Source: Sediminibacterium soli (GTDB lineage: Bacteria > Bacteroidota > Bacteroidia > Chitinophagales > Chitinophagaceae). From it: a stretch of DNA of 64,000 nt. Below, in pieces: positions 25,540 through 33,887 of the stretch. The position numbers and the translations under genes were made by a program. Numbering within the stretch: position 1 is the first letter of the stretch; each line of letters starts with the position of its first letter. The notes beneath the pieces are model-generated. The model saw only the letters and a program-made list of their open reading frames with translations, ran no database searches and was not told where the DNA came from. The DNA lies in NCBI RefSeq assembly GCF_009939225.1, contig NZ_JAACJR010000008.1, positions 1,541,377 to 1,605,376 on the forward strand, in the 5' to 3' direction.

Positions 25540-26771
25540 TTTTTGCCCGGCGGTACGGGTATGGTTTGTGCAAAGAAAACAATAAATGCCAGAATTGCCG
25601 TGCCCAGCTGACCCTCGAGCGTATCGTCGAAAACAATGGGGATAACGGTTACCACCAGCAACGCGGCCGACAGTACATTCCTGCCGGTGGTTGCGTATAA
25701 CAGAAGCACCAGCCCTGCTGAAAAAAGGAGCATACCGGGCCATCCGCTGGCCGCACCATACACCAGCCATTCGCAGGCAGGCAGAAAACGTTCGTACGGG
25801 AGACTTTGCGGATGAAAGCGGGTATGCCATGCATCTGTGGCGGCACGCAGGTCGCCAAAACCCACACCGGTGAACGGATTCTGCTGCAGCAGACCATAAC
25901 CGGCTTTGACCGACAGCCATCTTGCCGCATCATTGTATCCCGGCGCGGAACCGTTGGCAGTATACAAACTGAAATCGTACCGGACATACTGTATCCGGTT
26001 CCGTAAGGTAGGCGATGAAACAAATGCAACAACCGCCACCGATACCATGATCGCCAGCAGCAGCAGCGATTTTTTCCAGTTCCTGCGGATGCATAACAGG
26101 TAGGCTGTATACACCAAGGCAGCCGCATAAAGACAAAGCAATCCTGTTTTGGCCGCAAGGATATGCAGGTAAGCAACAAACCCCGCCATCAGCACAACCA
26201 GCAGTGCCCTGCCTGTGCGGGAAGAGATAAACGAAATATGTTTCAGACAAAGCAATACCGCCAGCGCCACCATCCAGCTGAACCGTACATAATCGTGATC
26301 GGCCAGCGTGGGCAGCACTTTGGCTTTAAGATAAGAGGCCTGCATTGTTTGCATATCGGCCAGGTACCTGCCCATACTCCATACGCAACCGATGGTCACA
26401 GACGCCAAGTACGCAGCGCTGACCCATTTCCATTCCTTTGGCGATAATTGAACGGCGTATGCACCGAGCAGCAGGGTAAAAAGAGGAATACGCGTCTCTG
26501 CAGTTTTCCACCATTCCTGTTTGTCCTGGCTCCAGAAACCGGATACCAATACCGGCAAAAGCAGCAGCAGCAGGGCGATCGCGGGTTTTTTGAGTGAAGG
26601 TTTCTCTGCCGGCCCAAAGAACCAGGGAACGGCAACCAGGACAGATGCAATGGAAAGCAGGGCGCGACTGAACACCAGTCCTGCAGCCACCAGTATCAGG
26701 CAGCTGACCACCCAACCGTGTTGCCATTTATTTTGGAAAAAGCCCTGCATGCTGCGTCTAAATTCGTGCAT
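25536..26771 (-). CDS. O-antigen ligase-family membrane protein
   Basis: About 411 residues from ATG 26771 (alternatives at 26792 and 26750). It is a polytopic membrane protein with roughly ten or more hydrophobic segments, for example WVVSCLILVAAGLVFSRALL and LLLLAIMVSVAVVAFVS, and a periplasmic loop containing NPFTGVGFGDLRAAT, the pattern seen in the Wzy_C/WaaL region. Family members join or polymerise lipid-linked glycans at the periplasmic face. It starts only 19 bases from the divergent meaB gene and overlaps the glycosyltransferase at its end. Confidence 0.82.
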   Translation of the reverse strand: MHEFRRSMQGFFQNKWQHGWVVSCLILVAAGLVFSRALLSIASVLVAVPWFFGPAEKPSLKKPAIALLLLLLPVLVSGFWSQDKQEWWKTAETRIPLFTLLLGAYAVQLSPKEWKWVSAAYLASVTIGCVWSMGRYLADMQTMQASYLKAKVLPTLADHDYVRFSWMVALAVLLCLKHISFISSRTGRALLVVLMAGFVAYLHILAAKTGLLCLYAAALVYTAYLLCIRRNWKKSLLLLAIMVSVAVVAFVSSPTLRNRIQYVRYDFSLYTANGSAPGYNDAARWLSVKAGYGLLQQNPFTGVGFGDLRAATDAWHTRFHPQSLPYERFLPACEWLVYGAASGWPGMLLFSAGLVLLLYATTGRNVLSAALLVVTVIPIVFDDTLEGQLGTAILAFIVFFAQTIPVPPGKK

Positions 26772-26777
26772 CCGGGT

Positions 26778-26785
26778 TACTTTAG
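26778..26785 (+). promoter_or_regulatory. -7-like box abutting the meaB start
   Basis: TACTTTAG on the plus strand (one mismatch to TAnnTTTG) lies 5 bases before ATG 26791. It supports this start for MeaB and leaves only a 19-base gap to the divergent ligase gene. Confidence 0.4.
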
Positions 26786-26790
26786 CAATC

Positions 26791-27678
26791 ATGTGGAGTG
26801 ATTTATTGCATAATATCCGCTCTGGAAATATTCCTGCGCTGGCCCGGTCGATATCGCTGGTGGAGAATAGCAAAGAGGGGTATCATGCATTGCTCGAAAA
26901 CCTGCCCCCCTCCTCAGCAACCATTACCGGTATTACCGGTCCGCCCGGCGCAGGCAAGAGCACGATTACCGATGCCCTGATCGGCGAAATCGTTGCCAGG
27001 CAGCAGAAAGTGGCGGTATTATGTGTGGATCCTTCTTCTCCTTTTCATCACGGTGCGGTGTTGGGCGACAGGATACGCATGAGCGAATGGTACAATCATC
27101 CCGATGTGTTTATCCGTTCGCTGGCCACAAGGGGCAGCCTCGGTGGACTCCATCCCCGCATCATTGAAATATGCGATCTGCTGAAAGCCGCCGGATTTGA
27201 CCAGGTGATCGTGGAAACCGTAGGCGTGGGTCAGAGCGAGATTGAAATTGCCGGACTGGCAGACACCACGGTTGTAGTGCTTGTTCCGGAGGCGGGAGAT
27301 GAAGTGCAAACCATGAAAGCCGGGCTGATGGAGATCGCGGATATTTTTGTGGTGAACAAATCCGACCGGCCCGATGCCGATCTTTTTACCAGGAACCTCC
27401 GCATGATGCTTGCACCCGCATTCCACCGCGGGGCAGCGGAAATTCCCATACTCAAAACCATCGCCACGCAGAAAACAGGCATAGCGGAACTCTACCAGGC
27501 AATTGCTGAACAGCAGCAACACCAGCCGGAAGAAAAAAAAGGATGGCTGTTTGCAGAAAGAGCCTACCAACTGATCAGCGAATCGAGAATGAAAGACATC
27601 AGCCGGGAAACGCTGAAGAAAGACTGGGAATCATCGGCGGAGAAAAACCTGTACCGGTTTGTACAGCGGTATCTCTGA
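26791..27678 (+). CDS. meaB: MeaB/ArgK-family GTPase (methylmalonyl-CoA mutase chaperone)
   Basis: 295 residues from ATG 26791; the frame is open upstream but MWSDLLHNIRSGNIPALARS is the normal family start. G1 loop GPPGAGKSTITDAL, then VLCVDPSSPFHHGAVLGDRI, SLGGLHPRI, ETVGVGQSEIEIAGLADT and NKSDRPDADLF are complete. MeaB protects and reloads adenosylcobalamin-dependent methylmalonyl-CoA mutase. The mutase genes are not in this window; cobalamin use is also implied by the methionine synthase at 34703. Cytosolic. Confidence 0.94.
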   Translation: MWSDLLHNIRSGNIPALARSISLVENSKEGYHALLENLPPSSATITGITGPPGAGKSTITDALIGEIVARQQKVAVLCVDPSSPFHHGAVLGDRIRMSEWYNHPDVFIRSLATRGSLGGLHPRIIEICDLLKAAGFDQVIVETVGVGQSEIEIAGLADTTVVVLVPEAGDEVQTMKAGLMEIADIFVVNKSDRPDADLFTRNLRMMLAPAFHRGAAEIPILKTIATQKTGIAELYQAIAEQQQHQPEEKKGWLFAERAYQLISESRMKDISRETLKKDWESSAEKNLYRFVQRYL

Positions 27679-27839
27679 CGAATATCGAATAGCTAACAAG
27701 GAACAGCGAATATAGAAATATGGAGGAACTGCCTAAGGGGATGAATTCTCTGCGAAACTCCGCGTCTCTGCGGTGAAAAATTAATGAATATCGAATACTG
27801 AAAAGGGAATAATGGATGTTGAAATAAGAAGGAGCTTTC
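27679..27839. repeat. Composite intergenic repeat between convergent genes
   Basis: The gap between meaB and the small membrane protein gene holds GAATATCGAATAGC, ACAAGGAACAGCGAATATAG, then TCTCTGCGAAACTCCGCGTC and TCTGCGGTGAAAAA (the CACAGAG/CACGGAG family), then TGAATATCGAATACTG. Reading the minus strand as protein gives the low-complexity string FNIHYSLFSIRYS and HRRDAEFRRE, a hallmark of spuriously translated repeats. No gene is seen here. Confidence 0.7.
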
Positions 27840-28058
27840 TTATCTCTTTTCACTCTTCCACCAACGGTAGCCTATTACACCGATGATGCATAAGGGTGCC
27901 GCGGCAAGATAGATAATCGCGGAATTCAATGCCTGTGCAGGCCCCTGGCCAAGCTGGGAAGAGGTTTTGGTACAGATGGAACACTGCGCCTGCACGCATT
28001 GCGAACCGGCAAGCAGTACCAGTATCAGTAAACCGTATATCCCTCTTTTCCGCATCAT
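27840..28058 (-). CDS. Small membrane protein with CxxC motif
   Basis: 72 residues from ATG 28058 (upstream in-frame ATGs exist). A signal-like N-terminus (YGLLILVLLAGSQCVQAQ) is followed by CSICTKTSSQLGQGPAQALN and a C-terminal membrane helix (AIIYLAAAPLCIIGVIGYRW) with a basic tail. The layout resembles a small, uncharacterised Bacteroidota protein family with a periplasmic CxxC after the signal and a C-terminal helix; thiol chemistry or metal binding is possible. Convergent with meaB and divergent from the aminotransferase. Confidence 0.7.
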   Translation of the reverse strand: MMRKRGIYGLLILVLLAGSQCVQAQCSICTKTSSQLGQGPAQALNSAIIYLAAAPLCIIGVIGYRWWKSEKR

Positions 28059-28123
28059 CAACGCAAAGATAAGCAGCAAAATGCTGACAGGAATTGTTAA
28101 CTTTCTTTTTCAATTAACCGACC

Positions 28124-29413
28124 GTGGAACCAAGACGAAAATTCCTGCAGCAGGTGGGACTGCTGGCCGGCGCATTTTCTGCCAGCAGCCTTTTTAACGA
28201 ACTGCATGCCGCCTCCTGGGAGCAGGCAGAAAAAAGAATCGCCGGTCTCCCGCCCCAGGCCGTGGCGGCCGACGAAGACTACTGGAGCATGATCCAGCAA
28301 TCCTACACGGTAAATCCTAACCTGATCAACCTGAACAATGGCGGCGTAAGTCCGGCCCCAAGGGTGGTGCAGGAGGCGGTGGAGCGTTACAACAAACTGT
28401 CGAACGAAGGCCCTTCCTACTATATGTGGCGCATTCTTGACCAGGGCCGTGAGCCGTTACGCCAGAAACTGGCATTGCTGGCCGGCTGTTCGGCCGAAGA
28501 GATTGCCGTTAACCGAAATGCCACCGAAGCCCTGAACACCGTGATCTACGGTCTTGAGCTCAGGGCCGGCGACGAAGTGATCGGCACCAGGCAGGATTAT
28601 CCCAATATGATACAGGCCTGGAAACAGCGCGAAATGCGCGACAGCATCGTGTACAAACAGATCAGTTTTCATTTCCCCATCGAAAATGACGAAGAGATTG
28701 TTGCCGCGTATGAAGCAGCGATCACACCCAGGACAAAAATTCTGCATGTAACGCATATCATTAATTGGGTGGGACAGATCATGCCGGTGAAAAAGCTTAC
28801 TCAGATGGCGAAGAAACACGGGCTGGAAGTGATCGTTGACGGCGCCCATTCTTTCGGTCTCCTGGATTTTAAGATACCCGAACTGGGTTGCGATTATTTT
28901 GGCACCAGTCTGCATAAATTCCTCAGCGCGCCCATCGGCAGCGGTATGCTATGGATCAAAAAAGAAAAAATAGAGAAGATCTGGCCGCTTACCTGCAACA
29001 GTGCGCCGAAAAGTGCCGATATACGCAAATTCGAAACCCTGGGCACCCGCAGCTTTCCTATTGAACAGGGCATTGGCGAGGCCGTGAACTTTCAGCAGGC
29101 CATCGGCAGCAAACGCAAACAGGAGCGGATACATTACCTCAAAAACTACTGGGCCGGTAAGGTAAAAGATATTCCGCGGGTAAAACTTCATACCTCGCTA
29201 CATCCCAACTACTCCTGCGCCATCTGCGGTGTAAGCATAGACGGCATGACACCCGCCGAGCTGGACAGTGCATTGTTCAACAACTATAAGATCCATACGG
29301 TGAGTATTGTATGGGAGAACATCTCCTGCGTAAGAATAACGCCGCATGTATACACCAAACTCCCCGACCTGGATAAACTGGTAATGGCGATAGAGGAAAC
29401 GGCGGGGAAGTAA
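28124..29413 (+). CDS. Tat-exported class V aminotransferase (PLP-dependent)
   Basis: 429 residues. The start is GTG at 28124; an in-frame stop at 28115 excludes any earlier start. The N-terminus EPRRKFLQQVGLLAGAFSAS is a twin-arginine signal, a likely client of the TatC encoded at 14485. The PLP fold shows INLNNGGVSPAPRVV, NATEALNTVIYGLELRAGDE, the cofactor-binding DGAHSFGLLDF, and TSLHKFLSAPIGSGML where the Lys forms the Schiff base. It resembles isopenicillin-N epimerase-like members of class V. Substrate unknown. Export of a PLP enzyme as a folded holoprotein is consistent with Tat use. Confidence 0.92.
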   Translation: MEPRRKFLQQVGLLAGAFSASSLFNELHAASWEQAEKRIAGLPPQAVAADEDYWSMIQQSYTVNPNLINLNNGGVSPAPRVVQEAVERYNKLSNEGPSYYMWRILDQGREPLRQKLALLAGCSAEEIAVNRNATEALNTVIYGLELRAGDEVIGTRQDYPNMIQAWKQREMRDSIVYKQISFHFPIENDEEIVAAYEAAITPRTKILHVTHIINWVGQIMPVKKLTQMAKKHGLEVIVDGAHSFGLLDFKIPELGCDYFGTSLHKFLSAPIGSGMLWIKKEKIEKIWPLTCNSAPKSADIRKFETLGTRSFPIEQGIGEAVNFQQAIGSKRKQERIHYLKNYWAGKVKDIPRVKLHTSLHPNYSCAICGVSIDGMTPAELDSALFNNYKIHTVSIVWENISCVRITPHVYTKLPDLDKLVMAIEETAGK

Positions 29414-29428
29414 TTTGAGGATTTGGGG

Positions 29429-29572
29429 ATTTGAAAATTTGAAAATGAGGGGAAGGCAGTATTGTCATATGGCTAAATGGCTATATAGCTATATTGTTAT
29501 GGTTCCTAAAATTCGTAACCGCAGCCATGTAGCCCTATAACCTTTGCCCTCCCATTTTCAAATTTTCAAATT
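29429..29572. repeat. Long intergenic palindrome, AATTTGAAAATTTG family
   Basis: Outer arms ATTTGAAAATTTGAAAATG (from 29429) and CATTTTCAAATTTTCAAAT (to 29572) are complementary; inside are ATGGCTATA/TATAGCC-type words (29469-29540). It lies between the convergent aminotransferase and bTHX genes and ends one base before the bTHX stop, so it could act as a bidirectional terminator. Confidence 0.75.
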
Positions 29573-29680
29573 CTACCTCACTTTCATTTTTTTCGACTTG
29601 CTCGCTTTTGCGGGTCTTGTTTTGCCGAATGAGCCCTGGAAACGTTTGCCTTTTGCGGTTTTTTTATCACCTCTTCCCAT
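29573..29680 (-). CDS. 30S ribosomal protein bTHX
   Basis: A 35-residue gene, ATG at 29680, stop TAG at 29575-29573. The protein begins MGRGDKKTAKGKRFQGSFGK and continues TRPAKASKSKKMKVR, matching the short, highly basic ribosomal protein THX family of Bacteroidota (pattern MGKGDKKTxRGKxxxGSYGK). It binds 16S rRNA in the small-subunit head (family knowledge). It is downstream of HU on the same strand, separated by a strong terminator, so it probably has its own promoter. Too short for most gene callers. Confidence 0.88.
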   Translation of the reverse strand: MGRGDKKTAKGKRFQGSFGKTRPAKASKSKKMKVR

Positions 29681-29722
29681 GATATGTGTTTTTTGAATGA
29701 AGAATAATGGGCATAAAAATAG

Positions 29723-29748
29723 AAAAACCCCCGGATTACGGGGGTTTT
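29723..29748 (-). terminator. Intrinsic terminator of the HU gene
   Basis: AAAAACCCCC, loop GGATTAC, GGGGGTTTT; on the minus strand the stem is followed by TTTTTCTATTTTTA. It lies 22 bases after the HU stop at 29770. Confidence 0.9.
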
Positions 29749-29769
29749 AATTCCTTGTGTGCGGCCAGA

Positions 29770-30039
29770 TCAGATCTTGGCGCTCAGTTCTTTGCCGGCT
29801 TTGAATTTGGCAACTTTCTTTGCTTTGATCTTGATCGTAGCGCCGGTTTGCGGGTTACGGCCGGTACGTGCCTGGCGTTTTGAAACAGAGAAAGTACCGA
29901 AGCCAACCAGTGTTACTTTATCGCCTTTTTTCAGTGTCTTGGTCACGGCACCAATAAAAGAATCCAACGCAGCATTTGCCTGTGTTTTGGTTATACCAGT
30001 CTCTTCAGCGATCTGGGCGATCAATTCAGCTTTGTTCAT
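29770..30039 (-). CDS. HU-family DNA-binding protein
   Basis: 89 residues, full length. [60 protein letters not shown] and the DNA-binding arm with [14 protein letters not shown] are textbook HU features. It bends DNA and compacts the nucleoid as a dimer. The protein is a monocistronic unit: a perfect -7 box (TAAATTTG) lies 30 bases before the start and a strong terminator follows. The 288-base gap to the next gene (30040-30327) holds this promoter and otherwise nothing recognisable. Confidence 0.96.
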   Translation of the reverse strand: MNKAELIAQIAEETGITKTQANAALDSFIGAVTKTLKKGDKVTLVGFGTFSVSKRQARTGRNPQTGATIKIKAKKVAKFKAGKELSAKI

Positions 30040-30069
30040 AACGGTGATTTTGTGTTTTTAATGAGAGGG

Positions 30070-30077
30070 CAAATTTA
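30070..30077 (-). promoter_or_regulatory. -7 promoter box for the HU gene
   Basis: TAAATTTG on the minus strand matches TAnnTTTG exactly, 30 bases upstream of ATG 30039. Confidence 0.55.
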
Positions 30078-30327
30078 TTGGCTTTTGCTATCCGGAAAAA
30101 TATTTTTGAGTCGATGTTTTTATTTGGAACCGGTATAACCTGTAGCTGCAAAGGATTTCAACCGGAAACCGTTTTGATAAAATATCATTTTGAAAATTGC
30201 ATTTCGCTGAAACGCAATACTGTAAAGGGTTTCAGGAAATCGGAAAAACAGCGGGCCTTCCCTGCGCCGCAGGTTAATATACCAAAGATACGGTTGCTGC
30301 AAAATGAATTTGCGAAAGTTTCCACAC

Positions 30328-30633
30328 TCAATTCACAACCTCCATCAGCGACCGGAAACTGATGAAGTTGGCGCCCCAGTTGTCCACCACATCCTTACGC
30401 ATGGCCGGTGCAAAAGCGTCTATATAGCGCTGGTACTGCTCCCGGCTGTCTGCATGGAACTGCGCGGCATAGGTCGGGCCTTCGCTATCGTCGGTTTCCA
30501 GCAGCCGTACCAGGCGCACGTCTGTAAAACAGCCTGTATCCATTACATCGGGCAGGTGTTTCTCCTTCATCCACTGAAGCCATGCTTCGTGGATCTCCCA
30601 GTTAACCTTGGTGGTAACGTTATAAATCAGCAC
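30328..30633 (-). CDS. DUF4286-family protein
   Basis: 101 residues. MLIYNVTTKVNWEIHEAWLQ, WMKEKHLPDVMDTGCFTDVR, then SREQYQRYIDAFAPAMRKDV match the short ferredoxin-like DUF4286 family of Bacteroidota, resembling antibiotic-monooxygenase-like folds. No catalytic residue is evident and the function is unknown. It lies 34 bases downstream of the exonuclease gene on the same strand and may be co-transcribed. Confidence 0.85.
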   Translation of the reverse strand: MLIYNVTTKVNWEIHEAWLQWMKEKHLPDVMDTGCFTDVRLVRLLETDDSEGPTYAAQFHADSREQYQRYIDAFAPAMRKDVVDNWGANFISFRSLMEVVN

Positions 30634-30667
30634 GGAACGGTGTATTTAATAAGCGTATGGATAATAC

Positions 30668-31435
30668 CTATTTGATCTCGGCGTAGATAGGGCAATGATC
30701 GCTGTGTTTTACATCGGGATAGATCTTTGCGTCAATAACCTGCTTTCCCAACGCATCGGTTACGCAGATATAATCGATACGCCAGCCCTTGTTCTGCAGG
30801 CGCACCGTGGGAAAACGCTGGCTCCACCAGGAATAGGCGCCGGTTGTTTCGGGATTGATCGCCCGGAACGTATCCACCCATCCGCTCGAAAGGAATTTAT
30901 CCATCCATTTCCTTTCATCCGGCAAGAAACCGGATGAGTTCTTATTGCCTTTCGGATCGTGTATATCTATCTCCCTGTGCGCAATATTATAGTCGCCCAC
31001 AACAATCAGCCTGGGCCTGGATTTACGCAGCTGCTGCAGATAGTCAAAAAACTCATCGAGCCACTGGTATTTATAGGTCTGGCGCTCATCGCCGCTGGTG
31101 CCCGAGGGAAAATAGGCATTGATAAGCGTGATATCGCCAAAATCGGCGCGTATCACCCGGCCTTCAAGATCGCTCTGCTCCAGCTTGTTACCATATTCAA
31201 CATGATCGGGTTTGATCTTTGTAAAGACCGCCACGCCGCTGTATCCTTTCTTCTGCGCAGAGAACCAGTGATGGTGGTATCCCATCTCTTCGATCTTCCG
31301 GTATTCCACATTTTCCTGAACGGCTTTTGTTTCCTGCAGACAAACCACATCGGCGGGATGTGTTTGCAGCCAGTCGAGAAACCCTTTGTTGATGGCGGAA
31401 CGTATACCGTTCACGTTGTAAGAAATAACACGCAT
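30668..31435 (-). CDS. xth: Exodeoxyribonuclease III / AP endonuclease
   Basis: 255 residues of the Exo-endonuclease-phosphatase fold. Motifs: MRVISYNVNGIRSAINKGF, VVCLQETKA (metal-binding Glu), INAYFPSG with the catalytic Tyr, VVGDYNIAHREIDIHDPKGN (Asp/Asn), GAYSWWSQ and the C-terminal HSDHCPIYAEI with Asp-His. It removes abasic sites in base-excision repair. Followed 34 bases later by DUF4286 and preceded by a hypothetical exported protein gene with an 18-base gap, so the three may form an operon. Confidence 0.95.
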   Translation of the reverse strand: MRVISYNVNGIRSAINKGFLDWLQTHPADVVCLQETKAVQENVEYRKIEEMGYHHHWFSAQKKGYSGVAVFTKIKPDHVEYGNKLEQSDLEGRVIRADFGDITLINAYFPSGTSGDERQTYKYQWLDEFFDYLQQLRKSRPRLIVVGDYNIAHREIDIHDPKGNKNSSGFLPDERKWMDKFLSSGWVDTFRAINPETTGAYSWWSQRFPTVRLQNKGWRIDYICVTDALGKQVIDAKIYPDVKHSDHCPIYAEIK

Positions 31436-31453
31436 GGTAATCGCTTGTTTGGT

Positions 31454-32809
31454 TTATTCAAAAAAACGGTTAAAGCCGATGATGAACAGCTGCTTCAGTG
31501 TTTCGTATGATAAAGATGCATCAAAAACCACAAATAACTCCGGCGCAAATCTTCCCTGCGCTATGCAGACCAGTTCTCCATCCAGGTACAGCTCTTTCAT
31601 GGTATTGGCGGCGCCGCTGCACCTGATCTCGAACGACCGCTTTGCGATCGACCCCTGCACCACGTAATTGTATTTCAGCGGCCATACCGTTTCTGCCATG
31701 CCGATGGACACCATGGCGGCGGTGTCTACACCATTGTACACCCTGCCGGGGTAAATTTTTTTATCCCCATCCGTGATGTATTTGGTAATGGAAAACCTTG
31801 CCACGGTATCTTTCTCCTCCAGCAGGAAGTGCAGGTTTCCCGGCATAAAACCCGTGAGCGCCTGCTCGGGTATGCCGTAATTTTTTTCGGGGTTCACCTG
31901 TATCAGCAGCTGTACAAGGTAGTTCCTGTCGCGCAGCACGTCTCTCCACTCCTGTTTGAGAAAAACAAAATCGGAACCTGATCGGTTATCGGCTTTCTGA
32001 ATGGCATCCAGGATATTCCTGGGATAAGGCATCGCCCGTTTTCCTTTCAGCTGCAGCTCTTCGTACAACGGTTCGGATTTGCGAAGCAGGTGCGTGGTAT
32101 CGTATATAAATTGGAACGACTGGCCATTATCCGTTACAAAATACCTGGCGCGGCCTGCCAGCCTGGGCATATAAAAATTATCCGCCGCAAACACCGGCGC
32201 CACGCCCAGGCCTATTTTGTCTTTGTCGCTCTGCGGATCCATCAGCTCCGACAGCGCTTTCCTGGCGATCTCCAGGAAGGTTTTGGGCATCACAAAAAGA
32301 TGAATCGATTCCGCACCCATGCCCGGACCCCTGGTATGAAACACCAGTATATCCACCAGGTTGCTGTATATGATTTCATTGCGGCCATTCACCACGGCGG
32401 TGGTGAACCTGAACACGGTTTTGGTTTTTGCCCGCTGCACAGAATCGGCCGCATTGGCAGCAGGCGTATTCATAGCGGCATAATACGATGCGGGCATATA
32501 CTCCGCCACTTCCACCAGCAGGTGCCAGGTACCGGTGTCTCCCCTGCTGAAATCAAATTTTTCACTGCCTGCATTTGATCTCTCGTTCAGGCTTACAAGG
32601 GGCAGTCGGGTGGAATCGGTAAGTTGTGCCAGATGGTGTTTCCGTATTAATTCGGCCAGGTGGGTACCGATGCTCTGCTGCATGGTCGGCTCCGCAAAAT
32701 AATCGAAGGGCATGGCATAGCGTAACTGCTCAAAAACAATTTTTCTTTGCGCCTGCAAACAGGTTGCCGCATATACAAGGGCAGATAACAGCGTTACCGT
32801 TCTTTTCAT
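31454..32809 (-). CDS. Exported hypothetical protein
   Basis: 451 residues from ATG 32809, chosen because it places a signal peptide at the N-terminus (VTLLSALVYAATCLQAQ); the frame is open nine codons further. I do not recognise the family. The protein is mixed alpha/beta with KTKTVFRFTTAVVNGRNEII, RARYFVTDNGQSFQFIYDTT and, near the end, ELYLDGELVCIAQGRFAPEL. No membrane segments after the signal and only one isolated cysteine near the C-terminus (ELVCIAQ). It precedes the exonuclease gene by 18 bases. Confidence 0.75.
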   Translation of the reverse strand: MKRTVTLLSALVYAATCLQAQRKIVFEQLRYAMPFDYFAEPTMQQSIGTHLAELIRKHHLAQLTDSTRLPLVSLNERSNAGSEKFDFSRGDTGTWHLLVEVAEYMPASYYAAMNTPAANAADSVQRAKTKTVFRFTTAVVNGRNEIIYSNLVDILVFHTRGPGMGAESIHLFVMPKTFLEIARKALSELMDPQSDKDKIGLGVAPVFAADNFYMPRLAGRARYFVTDNGQSFQFIYDTTHLLRKSEPLYEELQLKGKRAMPYPRNILDAIQKADNRSGSDFVFLKQEWRDVLRDRNYLVQLLIQVNPEKNYGIPEQALTGFMPGNLHFLLEEKDTVARFSITKYITDGDKKIYPGRVYNGVDTAAMVSIGMAETVWPLKYNYVVQGSIAKRSFEIRCSGAANTMKELYLDGELVCIAQGRFAPELFVVFDASLSYETLKQLFIIGFNRFFE

Positions 32810-32878
32810 AAAGCAGTCGTTGGCAGGTTCCAGCAAATTTTATGCTAATTTGACCGCGCAATAAAAATAGGAAGATAT

Positions 32879-33610
32879 ATGGCAAAAACCGACCGGCTGA
32901 TACCCGCAAAAGAATCTGTTTATCTGCATGGGCCCAAGCCAAGGATCAATGAATTTCTTTTTGCATGGGATATTTTTGTGCAGTTCATACACGGTTTCAG
33001 GACATTGCATTTTGTGGGTCCCTGTATCACCGTTTTCGGCTCGGCGCGTTTTAAGGAAGACCATCCCTATTATGCCATTTCGCGGGAGTTCGGCAAACGG
33101 ATCGCAGGCCTGGGTTTTACCACCATGACCGGCGGCGGACCCGGCACCATGGAAGGCGCCAACAGGGGCGCTTTTGAGAATGGCGGCGTATCGGTGGGTT
33201 GTAATATCAAACTGCCGCATGAGCAATACCCCAACCCTTATATGCAGAAATGGATCACGTTCGACTATTTCTTTGTAAGGAAAGTGCTGCTGATAAAGTA
33301 TTCCTATGCCTTTATTATCCTGCCCGGCGGTTTTGGCACGATGGATGAACTGTTTAATACCATCACGCTTATCCAGACAAAATCGCTGACAGATTTTCCC
33401 ATTGTATTGTTTGGCAGGGAATATTACCAGCCTTTGATGAATGTGATCGAGATGATGATAGACAAGGGTACCATTTCTCCCGAAGACAAAAACCTGGTGC
33501 TGCTCACCGATGATATCGACGAAGCGATGCTGCATATCAGGACCTTTATCGATAAACACTATGCCGTAAGACCGAGAAGAAAGCTGTGGTGGTTGTTTGA
33601 GAAAAGATAG
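32879..33610 (+). CDS. LOG-family protein (TIGR00730-type)
   Basis: 243 residues. The Rossmann-like core begins ITVFGSARFKEDHPYY, followed by TMTGGGPGTMEGANRGAFEN and the signature ILPGGFGTMDELF (PGGxGTxxE). This family contains cytokinin-activating phosphoribohydrolases and nucleotide-5'-monophosphate nucleosidases (PpnN-like). The extra N-terminal 50 residues resemble the longer bacterial subgroup. Likely role: hydrolysis of a nucleoside monophosphate N-glycosidic bond in the cytosol; the actual substrate is not clear. Confidence 0.9.
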   Translation: MAKTDRLIPAKESVYLHGPKPRINEFLFAWDIFVQFIHGFRTLHFVGPCITVFGSARFKEDHPYYAISREFGKRIAGLGFTTMTGGGPGTMEGANRGAFENGGVSVGCNIKLPHEQYPNPYMQKWITFDYFFVRKVLLIKYSYAFIILPGGFGTMDELFNTITLIQTKSLTDFPIVLFGREYYQPLMNVIEMMIDKGTISPEDKNLVLLTDDIDEAMLHIRTFIDKHYAVRPRRKLWWLFEKR

Positions 33611-33637
33611 ATGGCGGAGGAACACCGAGAATAAAAA

Positions 33638-33766
33638 TCTCTGTGCAACTCCGTGCCCCTGTGGCTCTGTGTTGAAAATAATCCCGACCATCGGGTTGTT
33701 GAAACCGGGAGGTAACTGAGACACAGTTTCAACACAGAGCCACAGGGGCACGGAGAAACACAGAGG
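33638..33766. repeat. Large palindrome of the CACAGAG/CACGGAG family
   Basis: Left arm 33638-33677 contains CTCCGTGCCCCTGTGGCTCT and the right arm 33727-33766 its complement; 29 consecutive bases pair perfectly and only a 3-base block (CAA versus TTT) interrupts the outer part. The 49-base centre holds a smaller hairpin (CCCGACCATCGGG). The right arm ends three bases before the transposase remnant at 33770. Confidence 0.85.
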
Positions 33767-33769
33767 GAT

Positions 33770-33887
33770 ATGGAACTGAAGATTTATTATTACCGGCGCA
33801 TCGCCGAAGGCAAGACACCGATAGCCTGCATAAACATTATTCGCTCCAAAATTGCGGGCAGAATGTTCGCCGTCTCCTGTGAGATAT
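33770..33887 (+). pseudogene. Remnant of an IS110-type transposase C-terminus
   Basis: In frame from 33770 the translation reads MELKIYYYRRIAEGKTPIAC then INIIRSKIAGRMFAV. This matches, by eye, the C-terminal end of IS110-family transposases, which commonly run YY-x-RK-x-AEGK...(V/I)NA-(I/V)RAK...R-(M/I)FA. The N-terminal DEDD domain and the rest of the element are absent, and the frame runs on into the antisense of the next gene, so this is a dead fragment of about 36 recognisable residues abutting the palindrome. Confidence 0.65.

Noticed and set aside
27599..27853. 84-residue minus-strand open frame downstream of meaB
   Set aside because: Its sequence (FNIHYSLFSIRYS, HRRDAEFRRE) is translated intergenic repeat, not a protein.
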